The notes below the pieces were generated by a model. The model did no database searches and was not told the DNA's origin. It worked only from the letters and a program-made list of their open reading frames with translations. Both the position numbers and the translations under genes were made by a program. From Rudanella lutea DSM 19387 (GTDB taxonomy: Bacteria > Bacteroidota > Bacteroidia > Cytophagales > Spirosomataceae), in NCBI RefSeq assembly GCF_000383955.1, contig NZ_KB913013.1, positions 1,952,277-2,016,276 on the forward strand: a DNA stretch of 64,000 bases, given 5' to 3'. Every line of letters starts with the position of its first letter. Position 1 is the stretch's first letter. Of this stretch, positions 15,398 through 24,207 are shown piece by piece.

Positions 15398-16702
15398 ATG
15401 GCGGCTCGTCTTTTTTCGGTTGCTTCCCTGACGGCCCTGGCCCGATGGGCTCCCGCACTCGTTTTCATGGCCCGGTGGCTGGTTATCTGCACACTTCTTT
15501 CGGTGGGTGTCGGGTCCGCTTCGGCCTTGTTTCTCGTGGCCCTCGACTGGGCCACCCACTGGCGCGAATCAAACCCCTGGATAGTTGCCCTGCTACCCCT
15601 CGGCGGCTTCCTGATCGGGCTGATGTACCACTACTGGGGGCGTTCGGTAGAAGGCGGCAACAACCTGCTGCTCGAAACCATTCACCGGCCCCGGTCGCCC
15701 ATTCCGTTTCGGATGGCACCGCTCATTCTGATCGGCACGGTAGGCACGCACCTGTTTGGCGGCTCGGCCGGGCGCGAGGGTACGGCCCTGCAACTGGGCG
15801 GGGCTATTGCCGACCGGCTTACGCCCGTGTTTCGCCTGCGCCCCCGCGATCGTCGGCTCCTGCTCATTGCGGGCATCAGTGCGGGGTTCGGCTCGGTGTT
15901 TGGAACTCCGCTGGCCGGGGCCATATTTGGCTTAGAAGTGTTTCTGGTGGGTCGGCTGAGCTACGAAGCCCTGTTTCCGGCCTTTGCTGCGGCTATTGGG
16001 GCCGATTACGTTACGCGGTGGTGGCAGGTTGGGCATACCCATTACCACATCCCGGCCGTGCCCGATCTCACACCGGCCTACGCGCTGTATGCCGCCCTGG
16101 CGGGCCTTGCCTTTGGTGCAACGGCCCTTCTGTTCGGCACCCTGACCCACGGTATTGGTCGGGTGTTCAAAGCCCGGCTGGCGTTTGCGCCCCTCCGGCC
16201 GCTGGTGGGAGGTCTGCTGGTGGCCGGAGCCGTGTGGGCCCTCGGCAGTACGCGCTACATTGGTCTGGGCGTGCCGGTTATTGTCGAATCATTTGAACAG
16301 CCCCTTTCCCCCCTCGATTTCATCCTTAAAATTCTGTTTACCGCCCTCACGCTCGGTGCTGGTTTCAAAGGAGGTGAGGTAACGCCCTTATTTTTCATCG
16401 GGGCCACACTGGGCAGTGCCCTCTCGGCCTGGCTCCCCCTGCCCACGGCCCTGCTGGCCGGTATGGGCTTTGTGGCCGTATTTGCGGGGGCTGCCAATAC
16501 GCCCCTGGCCTGTATTCTGATGGCGCTCGAACTATTTGGTGCCGCCTGCGGCCCCTACGTGGCCATTGCCTGTGTGGTGGCGTATCTATGTACCGGGCAC
16601 CGGGGCATCTACGGTGCGCAGGTCATTGGGCAGGCCAAACAGCTGCGATGGGGCCGGCAACAGGGGCAGCGACTGACCGACCTGACCCGGCCGAAGCCCT
16701 GA
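15398..16702 (+). CDS. ClC-family chloride channel or H+/Cl- antiporter
   Basis: A 434-residue inner-membrane ClC protein with about ten to twelve helices. The selectivity-filter signature GGSAGREGTALQLG holds the gating glutamate E127 (the usual GREGP reads GREGT here). The second signature GAGFKGGEVTPLFFIGA also fits. The short variant lacks CBS domains. Members move chloride, nitrate or fluoride; the fluoride-type signature is not present. The gene is preceded by the phased promoter array A and a terminator-like hairpin, so it may be controlled by two-component system 1. Its last 80 bases overlap the 3' end of the convergent GT2 gene. Confidence 0.92.
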   Translation: MAARLFSVASLTALARWAPALVFMARWLVICTLLSVGVGSASALFLVALDWATHWRESNPWIVALLPLGGFLIGLMYHYWGRSVEGGNNLLLETIHRPRSPIPFRMAPLILIGTVGTHLFGGSAGREGTALQLGGAIADRLTPVFRLRPRDRRLLLIAGISAGFGSVFGTPLAGAIFGLEVFLVGRLSYEALFPAFAAAIGADYVTRWWQVGHTHYHIPAVPDLTPAYALYAALAGLAFGATALLFGTLTHGIGRVFKARLAFAPLRPLVGGLLVAGAVWALGSTRYIGLGVPVIVESFEQPLSPLDFILKILFTALTLGAGFKGGEVTPLFFIGATLGSALSAWLPLPTALLAGMGFVAVFAGAANTPLACILMALELFGAACGPYVAIACVVAYLCTGHRGIYGAQVIGQAKQLRWGRQQGQRLTDLTRPKP

Positions 16703-17618
16703 ACACCCGCCGGACCCGATACGGCTTTTTCCCCTGCGATTCGTGGTAGGTGCGCAGTTGCATCTCGGCCAGTAACCCCATACCGGCCAGTTGCAGGCTA
16801 CCCAGTATAGCCACCGCCCCGAGTGTTACGGGGCTGAACGATTCGGGCCGGAAGCCCAGCCCCTGGCCTACCCACAGCAGTACCCCCACGACCGCCAACA
16901 ACAAACTCAGCCCCCCAAAGAGGTGCATAGGCTTGTGCCGATAACGTTTCAGAAAGTACAGGTAAATCAGATCGCTCAGCACCCGGAAGGTGCGACTCAG
17001 ACCATACTTCGATTGCCCAATGGTGCGCGCATGATGCCGCACAGGCACCTGCACAATGCGCGCGCCCTCCAGATACGCCAGAACCCCCACAAACCGGTGC
17101 ATTTCACCGTAGAGCCCGATGGATTTGGCCAGCTCGGCCCGGAATAGTTTGATTCCGCAACCATTGTCCTGCACAGGCGCTTTGAGCACCCAACGCACCA
17201 GCGCATTGGCCAGTTGACTGGGCAGTTTTCGTAGCCAGAATCCATCCTGCCGGGCCTGCCGAATACCCATGACCAGGTCCACGTCCTGCCGTTCGGCGGT
17301 TTCGAGCATCCGCAGAATATCGGTCGGGTCGTTTTGGCCATCGCCGTCCATCGTGACGATAAAGGCCCCCGTGGCTGCGTCGATACCGGCAGCCAGAGCC
17401 AGACTTTGCCCGTAGTTTTTTTGCAGATCAAGTACCGTCAGACGTCCGTGGGTCGTGGCCTTCAGCTCGGCCAACGTGGCATCAGTCGAGCCATCATTCA
17501 CATAAATCAGCTCGTAATCGACGGGTTCGAGAGCCGCGCTCAACTGACCAATCAGCGGGGCAATGTTGCCAGCCTCGTTGTACACCCCCACAACAACCGA
17601 GAGATATGGTTTTTTCAT
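16623..17618 (-). CDS. GT2 family glycosyltransferase (ArnC/GtrB-like) with membrane anchor
   Basis: A 331-residue polyprenyl-phosphate glycosyltransferase. The GT-A domain shows SVVVGVYNEAGN, YVNDGSTDAT and the metal-binding MDGDGQNDP; two membrane helices follow at about 235-300 (LLLAVVGVLLWVGQG and a second). Such enzymes load a sugar on undecaprenyl phosphate for later transfer to surface glycans. The start overlaps the stop of the epimerase gene by four bases (ATGA), showing translational coupling. The C-terminal ~27 residues are encoded in the overlap with the ClC gene and look atypical (Ala/Val/Gly rich). Confidence 0.9.
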   Translation of the reverse strand: MKKPYLSVVVGVYNEAGNIAPLIGQLSAALEPVDYELIYVNDGSTDATLAELKATTHGRLTVLDLQKNYGQSLALAAGIDAATGAFIVTMDGDGQNDPTDILRMLETAERQDVDLVMGIRQARQDGFWLRKLPSQLANALVRWVLKAPVQDNGCGIKLFRAELAKSIGLYGEMHRFVGVLAYLEGARIVQVPVRHHARTIGQSKYGLSRTFRVLSDLIYLYFLKRYRHKPMHLFGGLSLLLAVVGVLLWVGQGLGFRPESFSPVTLGAVAILGSLQLAGMGLLAEMQLRTYHESQGKKPYRVRRVFRASAGSGRSVAAPVAGPIAAVWPAQ

Positions 17619-18577
17619 AAAAGAGATAGTACGGTAGGTTGTCCCAACTGCTCAACCATGTGTGTCAGGCCTTCGCGCAGATTAGTAGCCGGTACATAGC
17701 CGAGCAACCGCCGGGCCTTGTCAATGTTGGCATAGGTCAGCGGAACATCGCCCGGCTGCTCGGCCTGCCATTCAATAGGCGAATGCCGCCCGGTAATGTC
17801 ACGCAGCAAACACACCAGTTCGAGCAGCGATACCGGGGCCGCGCTACCCAGGTTGATCACCTCGTACCCACTCACGCGCCGGATTGCCCGCACCATGCCG
17901 TCGACAATGTCGTCCACGTACGTATAATCACGCTGACTGTGGCCGTCGCCGAAAAGCCGGACGGGCTGCCCCCGGTATAGTTGATGCAAAAACCGCGAAA
18001 TGGCCATATCGGGCCGCTGCCGGGGGCCGTACACCGTAAACAGCCGCAAACAGTACGCATTGAGGCCATACAAACGGCTGTACTGACTGCACACCAGCTC
18101 GACCGCCCGTTTGGAAAGAGCGTAGGGCGACACCGGCTCGTCGGTGGGGTCGGTTTCGAGAAACGGCCCCTGTGCCCGGTTGCCGTACACCGACGACGAC
18201 GAGGCCACCACCACCCGACTAACGCCCGTATCGCGCATGGCGTCGAGCAGAACCGTAGTACCGTTGAGGTTATGATCGAAGTAAGCGGTTGGGTTTTGCA
18301 GGGATGGCCGCACACCCGCCAGGCCCGCCAGATGCACCACCACGTCGACAGCCTCGTGCCGGAGTACGTGCCGCATAAAGGGCGGTTGTCGCACGTCGCC
18401 CTCGTACACCATTACCGAACCGGCCGGACCTATACGCCGGATGTTCTGACGTTTCAGGGCCGGGTCGTAGGCCCCGTTGAAATTGTCGACAATACTCACC
18501 CGATGCCCTTCACGCAGCAGTCGGCCCGCCAATGTTGATCCAATAAAACCGGCTCCTCCCGTAATCAGTACATTCAT
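17615..18577 (-). CDS. NAD-dependent nucleotide-sugar epimerase (SDR family)
   Basis: A 320-residue extended short-chain dehydrogenase of the UDP-glucose/glucuronate 4-epimerase type. The Rossmann motif is TGGAGFIGS near the start; the catalytic pair is Ser/Tyr with YALSK (YxxxK), and VYGPRQRPDMAISRF is the usual substrate segment. It probably makes a precursor such as UDP-galacturonate or UDP-galactose for the exopolysaccharide. ATG 18577 begins MNVLITGG. It forms a two-gene operon with the following GT2 gene and is divergent from the cpsB-like gene. Confidence 0.9.
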   Translation of the reverse strand: MNVLITGGAGFIGSTLAGRLLREGHRVSIVDNFNGAYDPALKRQNIRRIGPAGSVMVYEGDVRQPPFMRHVLRHEAVDVVVHLAGLAGVRPSLQNPTAYFDHNLNGTTVLLDAMRDTGVSRVVVASSSSVYGNRAQGPFLETDPTDEPVSPYALSKRAVELVCSQYSRLYGLNAYCLRLFTVYGPRQRPDMAISRFLHQLYRGQPVRLFGDGHSQRDYTYVDDIVDGMVRAIRRVSGYEVINLGSAAPVSLLELVCLLRDITGRHSPIEWQAEQPGDVPLTYANIDKARRLLGYVPATNLREGLTHMVEQLGQPTVLSLL

Positions 18578-18823
18578 AACGCACAACTAATGAGCGGTTT
18601 AACTCACAAACCAATACACACTAAGGGGATAGTTTAGAACTCTGTATGCAATTTAATATGAACATTTAATAAAATTACCTTTTTTTGTTATGCCAAACCA
18701 AAGTAGGTCGACTCAATCGATCGCTGTGGCAGCTAAAGAAACTCTCTTTCGGAGAGAAGAGTACGTGTACAAAAGCGGTACGGTGGTATGAAGGGTTTGG
18801 CGTTTTTGAGCGTATAGAAAGGT

Positions 18824-19585
18824 ATGTGGGAGTATTTTCGACGGTGGCGTATGGGAAAACCCGACGATGGCCCTTTTCAGGAGCGCATGGCGGCTACATG
18901 GCCCGTGGATATGCACAATCACTTGCTACCGGGTGTCGACGATGGGGTTAAAACCCTCGAAGAAACCATGACTTGCCTCCGGCAGTATGCACAGTGGGGT
19001 ATCCGGCGGGTAGTTTGCACCCCACACATTAGCCAAGATTACCACCCCAACACGGTGGCACTTCTGCGCGAGAAAGAAGCCCTCGTGCGGGGGGCCATTG
19101 CCGAAGCCCAACTGCCCATTACGTTTAGTGTGGCGGCTGAGTACCTGCTCGATGAGAACTTTGACCAGCATCTCCGGGCCGATACACTCATGACATTCGG
19201 CGAGGCCCAGTACGTGCTGATCGAGACAGGGTGGGCGGCCGCGCCCCGGCAACTCACCGACTGGATTTTTGCCATGCAGGTGAAGGGCTACACCCCCGTG
19301 TTGGCCCATCCTGAGCGGTACCGTTATTACCAGACCGAGCCGTATTTGCTCAAGCAGCTCCGGGCGCAGGGATGCCACATGCAACTCAACCTGCTGTCGC
19401 TGACGGGGCGGTATGGCTCCCGAACCCAGCGATTTGCGCAATCGCTCCTGCAGGAACACTGTGTCGATTTTCTGGGCAGCGACCTCCACCGGGAGGCTGA
19501 TCTGGCCTGTTTGCCCGCTGTATTCACCTCGGCCGATTGGGACTTACTTTCGAAACAGCCCCTTGTGAATCAGAAGCTTTTATAA
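18824..19585 (+). CDS. CpsB/YwqE-type tyrosine-protein phosphatase
   Basis: A 253-residue PHP-fold, metal-dependent phosphatase that removes phosphate from the tyrosine cluster of Wzc-type kinases and so controls capsule length and output. The metal-ligand motifs are in place: DMHNHLLPGVDDG (about 28-40), CTPHIS, AHPERYRYY and GSDLH. Its partner is the Wzc homologue at 31635-33956 in the same locus. ATG 18824 is taken; an alternative at 18851 would also keep the first motif. The 246-base gap before it is divergent with the epimerase gene and has a weak TACCTTTT box at 18676. Confidence 0.9.
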   Translation: MWEYFRRWRMGKPDDGPFQERMAATWPVDMHNHLLPGVDDGVKTLEETMTCLRQYAQWGIRRVVCTPHISQDYHPNTVALLREKEALVRGAIAEAQLPITFSVAAEYLLDENFDQHLRADTLMTFGEAQYVLIETGWAAAPRQLTDWIFAMQVKGYTPVLAHPERYRYYQTEPYLLKQLRAQGCHMQLNLLSLTGRYGSRTQRFAQSLLQEHCVDFLGSDLHREADLACLPAVFTSADWDLLSKQPLVNQKLL

Positions 19586-19669
19586 CGCGAGTTTATAAAG
19601 ATCGGCGGTTCGGCTCAGTGCCCTGCCCAAGACCTTCAAAGCCAGTTTCCACGTAATCATAAACCCCAA

Positions 19670-19750
19670 AACGATAAACGGAAACGCCAACCACTCCAAA
19701 AATCCGGACCTTACCCCGAAACGATAAACCAGAAACCAAAAACGATAAAC
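19670..19750. repeat. Three AACGATAAAC words in a short gap
   Basis: AACGATAAAC occurs at 19670, 19720 and 19741, each after a C/A-rich lead (CCCCAAA, CCCCGAA, CCAAA). The extended form CCAAAAACGATAAAC (19736-19750) is the exact reverse complement of 5442-5456. Confidence 0.55.
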
Positions 19751-19756
19751 CAGTCA

Positions 19757-20560
19757 ATGTCCAGTTTCTCAAACGGTTCGCCCATGTGCGCTCAGCAGCC
19801 CGAACGAGCGCCCGTGATTAGCCTCAACGTCTCCCTCGGTTCGTACGACCACATTCGGGAGTCGATTATCCGGGCCGCTCAACAGGGCGAGTCGCGGACG
19901 GTCTGCTTTGCCAACGTGCACATGACTATTGAGGGCCAACAAAAGAAAGAGTTTGCCGAACTGGTCAACGGGGCCGATTGGGTGTGTGCCGATGGGGTAC
20001 CCCTGACCTGGGCCATCCGGTTGCAACGCCAGATTCGGCAGGACCGGGTAGCCGGTATCGACATGCTGCCCGACCTGGTTCGGCGGGCGGCCGACGAAAA
20101 CCTGCCCGTTTTTTTCTACGGCTCCACCCCCGACGTCCTGGCCAAAACCGTAGCAGTTTGCGAGCAGCGGCACCCCGACCTGCGCATTGCGGGCGTACTG
20201 TCGCCCCCGTTTCGGGCGCTCACCCCGGCCGAGGAAGAAGCCACCGTTGCCCAGATCAACGCGTCGGGTGCCCGGTTGGTATTTGTGGCCCTCGGTTGCC
20301 CCAAGCAGGAACGCTGGATGGCACAAATGCGGGGCCGCATCGGGGCTGTGATGCTTGGTATTGGTGGGGCTCTGCCCATTTTGGCCGGCGTGCAGTCGCG
20401 GTCGCCCCTCTGGATGCAGCAAAACGGGCTCGAATGGGCCTATCGGCTCGCTATGGAGCCCCGGCGGCTATTCAAACGCTATGCCGTGACCAACTCGCTG
20501 TTTCTATTGCACCTGGCCCGGCACTCGTTCCGGCTCATGCTCAATCCCCAACGCTCATGA
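19757..20560 (+). CDS. WecG/TagA/CpsF-family glycosyltransferase
   Basis: A 267-residue cytoplasmic GT26 enzyme that adds the second sugar (often ManNAc, ManNAcA or glucose) to a lipid-linked glycan primer. Family motifs are clear: FANVHMTIEG, ADGVPLTWAIRL, RVAGIDMLPDL, FFYGSTPDV and ALGCPKQERWM. It would act right after the priming sugar transferase at 30900-31580. Its stop overlaps the ATG of the next glycosyltransferase gene by four bases. Confidence 0.92.
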   Translation: MSSFSNGSPMCAQQPERAPVISLNVSLGSYDHIRESIIRAAQQGESRTVCFANVHMTIEGQQKKEFAELVNGADWVCADGVPLTWAIRLQRQIRQDRVAGIDMLPDLVRRAADENLPVFFYGSTPDVLAKTVAVCEQRHPDLRIAGVLSPPFRALTPAEEEATVAQINASGARLVFVALGCPKQERWMAQMRGRIGAVMLGIGGALPILAGVQSRSPLWMQQNGLEWAYRLAMEPRRLFKRYAVTNSLFLLHLARHSFRLMLNPQRS

Positions 20561-21486
20561 ACGCCCCTCACTCATTAGCCCCGATTGTGTTGTTTGGCTA
20601 CAAACGCCCCGCCGAAATTCGCCAGACACTCGACGCCCTCCGGGCCAATTACCTGGCTTCCCAGAGCGACTTGCACGTGTTTATCGACGGCCCCAAAAAA
20701 CCGGCCGATGAGCCCAAAGTGGCGGCTGTGCGGGCTATTGTCGACGCGGCCGGGGGATTCCGAAATGTGTACCGGCACTATGCATCCGAAAACCGGGGGT
20801 TAGCCACCTCGGTCATTACGGGTGTGTCGGCCGTGATGGCGCAGTATGGGAAGGTCATCGTGCTGGAAGACGACCTGCTTACCACCCCTAATTTTCTCGA
20901 TTACATGAACGCGGCACTCACGCACTACGAGCATGAGCCGCAACTGTTTTCTATTTCCGGCTATACCTTTCCGTTTACCAAACCCGCTAATTATCCGTTT
21001 GATGCGTACGTATTCCCCCGCACGAGTTCGTGGGGGTGGGCAACCTGGGCCGACCGATGGGCCAAGGCCGACTGGTCGGTAGCCGATTACGACGAGTTTG
21101 TGGCCGACAAAACCCGCTACCGCCAGTTTGCCTACTACGGTAGCGACCGCCCCCGCATGCTCCGGCGCTGGCGCACCAAAGAAATTGACTCGTGGGCCAT
21201 CCGCTGGTGCTACGCGCAGGCCAAACACCAGGGCGTAACCCTCTACCCTACCGTATCGAAAATTCGGAACATCGGTTTCAGCCTCGACTCGACCAACACC
21301 TCAGGCTACAACCGCTACGAGACCCTGCTGGACCCCGGCACCGGCCAAACGTTCACGTTTCCCGATTCGCTCATTTGCGCCAATCATTACGTGCGAGGTA
21401 TGCGGCAACGGTTTAGCCTGCCCACCCGCCTGACCAGCCGGGTATTGTCTGACCTGACCCGTATGCGCCGACATCTTTCTTTTTGA
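20557..21486 (+). CDS. Glycosyltransferase, GNT-I-like GT-A fold
   Basis: A 309-residue cytosolic transferase. The N-terminal PIVLFGYKRPAEIRQTLDAL, the nucleotide-binding and metal-binding VIVLEDDLLTTPNFLDYMN, and the acceptor segment SWGWATWADRW resemble bacterial homologues of GNT-I-type transferases. The sugar is unknown. ATG 20557 overlaps the preceding stop (ATGA); the frame is open further upstream but antisense-like and without family similarity. It is followed after 24 bases by wzi. Confidence 0.82.
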   Translation: MNAPHSLAPIVLFGYKRPAEIRQTLDALRANYLASQSDLHVFIDGPKKPADEPKVAAVRAIVDAAGGFRNVYRHYASENRGLATSVITGVSAVMAQYGKVIVLEDDLLTTPNFLDYMNAALTHYEHEPQLFSISGYTFPFTKPANYPFDAYVFPRTSSWGWATWADRWAKADWSVADYDEFVADKTRYRQFAYYGSDRPRMLRRWRTKEIDSWAIRWCYAQAKHQGVTLYPTVSKIRNIGFSLDSTNTSGYNRYETLLDPGTGQTFTFPDSLICANHYVRGMRQRFSLPTRLTSRVLSDLTRMRRHLSF

Positions 21487-21510
21487 CCCCTCCGTTTGCA
21501 AACTCTCTTC

Positions 21511-23010
21511 ATGAAACGACTTTTCTTCGGTGGCCTCACGGCCATTGCCGCTCTGACTCCTAGCCTGGCGCAGCAGATTCCGGACACCACCCAACGGGGG
21601 CAACGGGTATTTGCCGAGGCCGGGGGGCTGGTGGCTTCGGGCTCGTCGACACCCTTCTGGCTCCGCTCGCGGCAGTACGGAATTGTTCCGCTCAATGCCC
21701 CGGCCGGTCTGGTACGGGTTGGCGGGGTTCAGTTTCTGGGCGATCCCGACAACTCCAAACAGGTACACCTGAAACTAGGCCTTGAAGCCGTGGGCACAGC
21801 CGCGCCCGGTGCCGCTCGGGTAATGCTCCCCGAGGCTTACGCAAGTGCCCGGCTCGGTGCGTTTGAACTCTACGTCGGCAAACGGCGCGAGGTGTTTGGC
21901 CTGGGCGACACCCTGCTGACGTCGGGTAGCTACGCCTGGTCGGGCAATGCTATGCCCATCCCGAAACTACAGATTGGCACGCGGGGGTTTGTGCCCATCG
22001 GCTTCACCAAAGGTATTCTGGCAGTTTCGGCCCTGTACGCGCACGGCTGGTTCAGCAATACCGACTCGGTGCAGGGCTCGTTTCTGCATCAGAAAGCCCT
22101 CTTTGGCCGGATCAGTCTGTTTCGCAACCGGGTTCGGCTGTTTGGGGGCGTCACGCACCATGCGCAATGGGGTGGCCGGTCCGAAGCCGTGGGAAAACTC
22201 GCTCCCGGTGGGCGGCTCCCCAGCTCGCTCCGCGATTACTGGCGGGTGATCACCGTAGATCAGCCCCCCGCAAGCGACTCGGCTCAGTACAGTCAGTTTG
22301 ACCTGCTCAACCGCGTGGGTAATCACCTCGGCTCTATCGATCTGGCCCTCGAACTGGCCGGTAGCCGCGCCAACTGGTACCTGTACTACCAGCACCCGTT
22401 CGAAGATAAATCGGGGGTGGCTATGCAAAATATGCCCGACGGGCTATATGGTCTGCGGTGGCGCAACGCTACCCCCGAAATCGGTTCGGGTTTCCGGCTC
22501 CAGCAGGTTACGGCCGAACTCCTGACCACCATGAATCAGGGCGGATTTACCATCGACACCAAAAACCGGCAATACGACGGAGCTGACGACTACTTTAACA
22601 ATTACCAGTACCGCGATGGCTGGACACATCAGCAGCGGGTGCTGGGCACCCCGTTTCTGACGCGCTACCTCGATACCCGCCCCGACCTGCGCGACTTGCG
22701 CGGGGGGTTCGGCCGCATGATGATCAGCAACAACCGGGTGCAGGTGCTGCACCTGGGCCTGTTGGGCGGCTGGCCATCGGGCGTGCAGGTACGGGCGCTG
22801 GTATCGCACAGCCGCAACTTTGGCCGCCCTATCTGGCACGACCCGCGTACCCCACGTACGCAGCTATCAGGCATGGCCGAGGTGCTCGTGCCCGTGCGTT
22901 GGGGCACCCAGTCGCAGGTGCGGCTCACCCTCGCTGCCGACGAGGGACGTTGGCTCAACAACAGTCTGGGAGCCATGCTTAGTTTTCGTACTCTTTTATC
23001 CCAACGTTGA
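21511..23010 (+). CDS. Capsule assembly Wzi-like outer-membrane protein
   Basis: A 499-residue outer-membrane beta-barrel with a signal peptide ending PSLAQ. The family feature is a Wzi-like barrel that binds exported polysaccharide and fixes it to the cell surface; segments such as AEAGGLVASGSSTPFWLRSR, LYVGKRREVFGLGD and SNNRVQVLHLGLLGG are typical for Bacteroidota members. ATG 21511 opens the signal peptide; a TTG five codons upstream is rejected. Presence of wzi argues that at least part of the glycan stays cell-bound. Confidence 0.85.
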   Translation: MKRLFFGGLTAIAALTPSLAQQIPDTTQRGQRVFAEAGGLVASGSSTPFWLRSRQYGIVPLNAPAGLVRVGGVQFLGDPDNSKQVHLKLGLEAVGTAAPGAARVMLPEAYASARLGAFELYVGKRREVFGLGDTLLTSGSYAWSGNAMPIPKLQIGTRGFVPIGFTKGILAVSALYAHGWFSNTDSVQGSFLHQKALFGRISLFRNRVRLFGGVTHHAQWGGRSEAVGKLAPGGRLPSSLRDYWRVITVDQPPASDSAQYSQFDLLNRVGNHLGSIDLALELAGSRANWYLYYQHPFEDKSGVAMQNMPDGLYGLRWRNATPEIGSGFRLQQVTAELLTTMNQGGFTIDTKNRQYDGADDYFNNYQYRDGWTHQQRVLGTPFLTRYLDTRPDLRDLRGGFGRMMISNNRVQVLHLGLLGGWPSGVQVRALVSHSRNFGRPIWHDPRTPRTQLSGMAEVLVPVRWGTQSQVRLTLAADEGRWLNNSLGAMLSFRTLLSQR

Positions 23011-23013
23011 CGT

Positions 23014-24207
23014 ATGCGGATCCTCTTTATTCATAATTATTACCAGCAGCGCGGTGGCGAAGACGTCATTTTTGAACAGGAAGTGGATGCGCTGCGGCAG
23101 GCAGGCCTGCCGGTCGAAACGGTCACATTTACCAACGAAGGGTTCGATGGGTCGTTGCTGGGCAACTTGAGCGGGGCCATCCGGTCGTTACGGCACAGTG
23201 GGTCGGCCCGGCGGGTTGGAGAAGCCCTCGATCGGTTCAAACCCGACGTGGTACACATTCACAACCTGTTTTACACGGCCTCGCCGGGCGTGATCGACGA
23301 GATCAAAAAGCGGGGGATTCCGGTCGTGATGACCCTCCATAACTACCGCCTGGTGTGCGTGGGTGGTACGCTGATGCGCCCGGGTGAGGTGCCCTGCGAG
23401 CGCTGCCTCACCCAGACGCTTCCGCTCGATGGCATCCGGTTCGGCTGCTTCCGCGACTCAAAGGCACAATCGGCTCAACTCACGGCCATCACGGGCCTGC
23501 ACAAGCTCCTGGGCACCTGGCAACGAATTGATCGGTTTATCAGCCTCACCGAGTTTGGCCGGAAAAAGATACTCCAGTCGTCGCTGAAGCTCAAGCCCGA
23601 GCAGGTGGTCGTCAAACCCAATTTTGTACCTGATCTGGGGTACTCTGGCCCCGAAAACCGCGACGATTTTTTCCTGTACGTAGGGCGGTTATCGCCCGAA
23701 AAAGGGATTCAGACCCTGATCGACGCGGCCCGGTTGGGCACCCACCCCATCCGAATCGTGGGCGATGGGCCCCTCCGGCCCCTGGTTGAACAGGCGGCCG
23801 CCGAGTTGCCTCATCTGCAATACGTAGGCAAGCTTACCCGCGACGAAGCCGCCGAACAGCTGAAACGTTGCCGGGCGTTTGTGATTACCTCTATCTGTTA
23901 CGAAGGCCTCCCGACAACGATGCTCGAAGCCTTTGCCACCGGAACACCCATTGTTACCTCGGATGTCGAAAATCTGCTGACGATTATCCGGCACGGTAAA
24001 CTCGGCACGGCCTTCAAGGCTGGCAACGCCCAATCGTTGCACGAGGTCCTGACTCACACGCGCCAACAGCCGCTAACAACCTCCCTGACCGAGTCGCTCT
24101 ACCGCGAGTTTCGGGAGCGCTACGCAGCCGACCGCGTACTCAACGAGGTATTGTCTATCTATGAATCGGTAGTCAACGAGAATACATTCGCTCAACGCCC
24201 GGCATAG
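23014..24207 (+). CDS. GT4 family glycosyltransferase
   Basis: A 397-residue GT-B transferase. The N-terminal MRILFIHNYYQQRGGEDVIF and the acceptor-side HIHNLFYTASPGVI motif are typical; the C-terminal donor site shows YVGRLSPEKGIQTLIDA, VGDGPLRP and the E-x7-E segment SICYEGLPTTMLEAFATG. It begins 3 bases after wzi and ends the plus-strand glycan operon before a strong terminator. A CxRC cluster at about 125-165 (VPCERCLTQT) is a recurrent feature of this subfamily. Donor sugar unknown. Confidence 0.92.
   Translation: MRILFIHNYYQQRGGEDVIFEQEVDALRQAGLPVETVTFTNEGFDGSLLGNLSGAIRSLRHSGSARRVGEALDRFKPDVVHIHNLFYTASPGVIDEIKKRGIPVVMTLHNYRLVCVGGTLMRPGEVPCERCLTQTLPLDGIRFGCFRDSKAQSAQLTAITGLHKLLGTWQRIDRFISLTEFGRKKILQSSLKLKPEQVVVKPNFVPDLGYSGPENRDDFFLYVGRLSPEKGIQTLIDAARLGTHPIRIVGDGPLRPLVEQAAAELPHLQYVGKLTRDEAAEQLKRCRAFVITSICYEGLPTTMLEAFATGTPIVTSDVENLLTIIRHGKLGTAFKAGNAQSLHEVLTHTRQQPLTTSLTESLYREFRERYAADRVLNEVLSIYESVVNENTFAQRPA

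Noticed and set aside
15156-15431. 91-codon frame through the ClC leader
   Set aside because: It crosses the proposed -7 box and the hairpin and overlaps the ClC start in another frame; no family pattern.
18620-18642. TTCTAAA on the minus strand before the epimerase gene
   Set aside because: The next word is out of 11-bp phase, so only a chance half-site.
19978-20556. Extended start of the glycosyltransferase at 20557
   Set aside because: It lies wholly inside the WecG-type gene in another frame; the ATGA overlap at 20557 is the normal coupled start.
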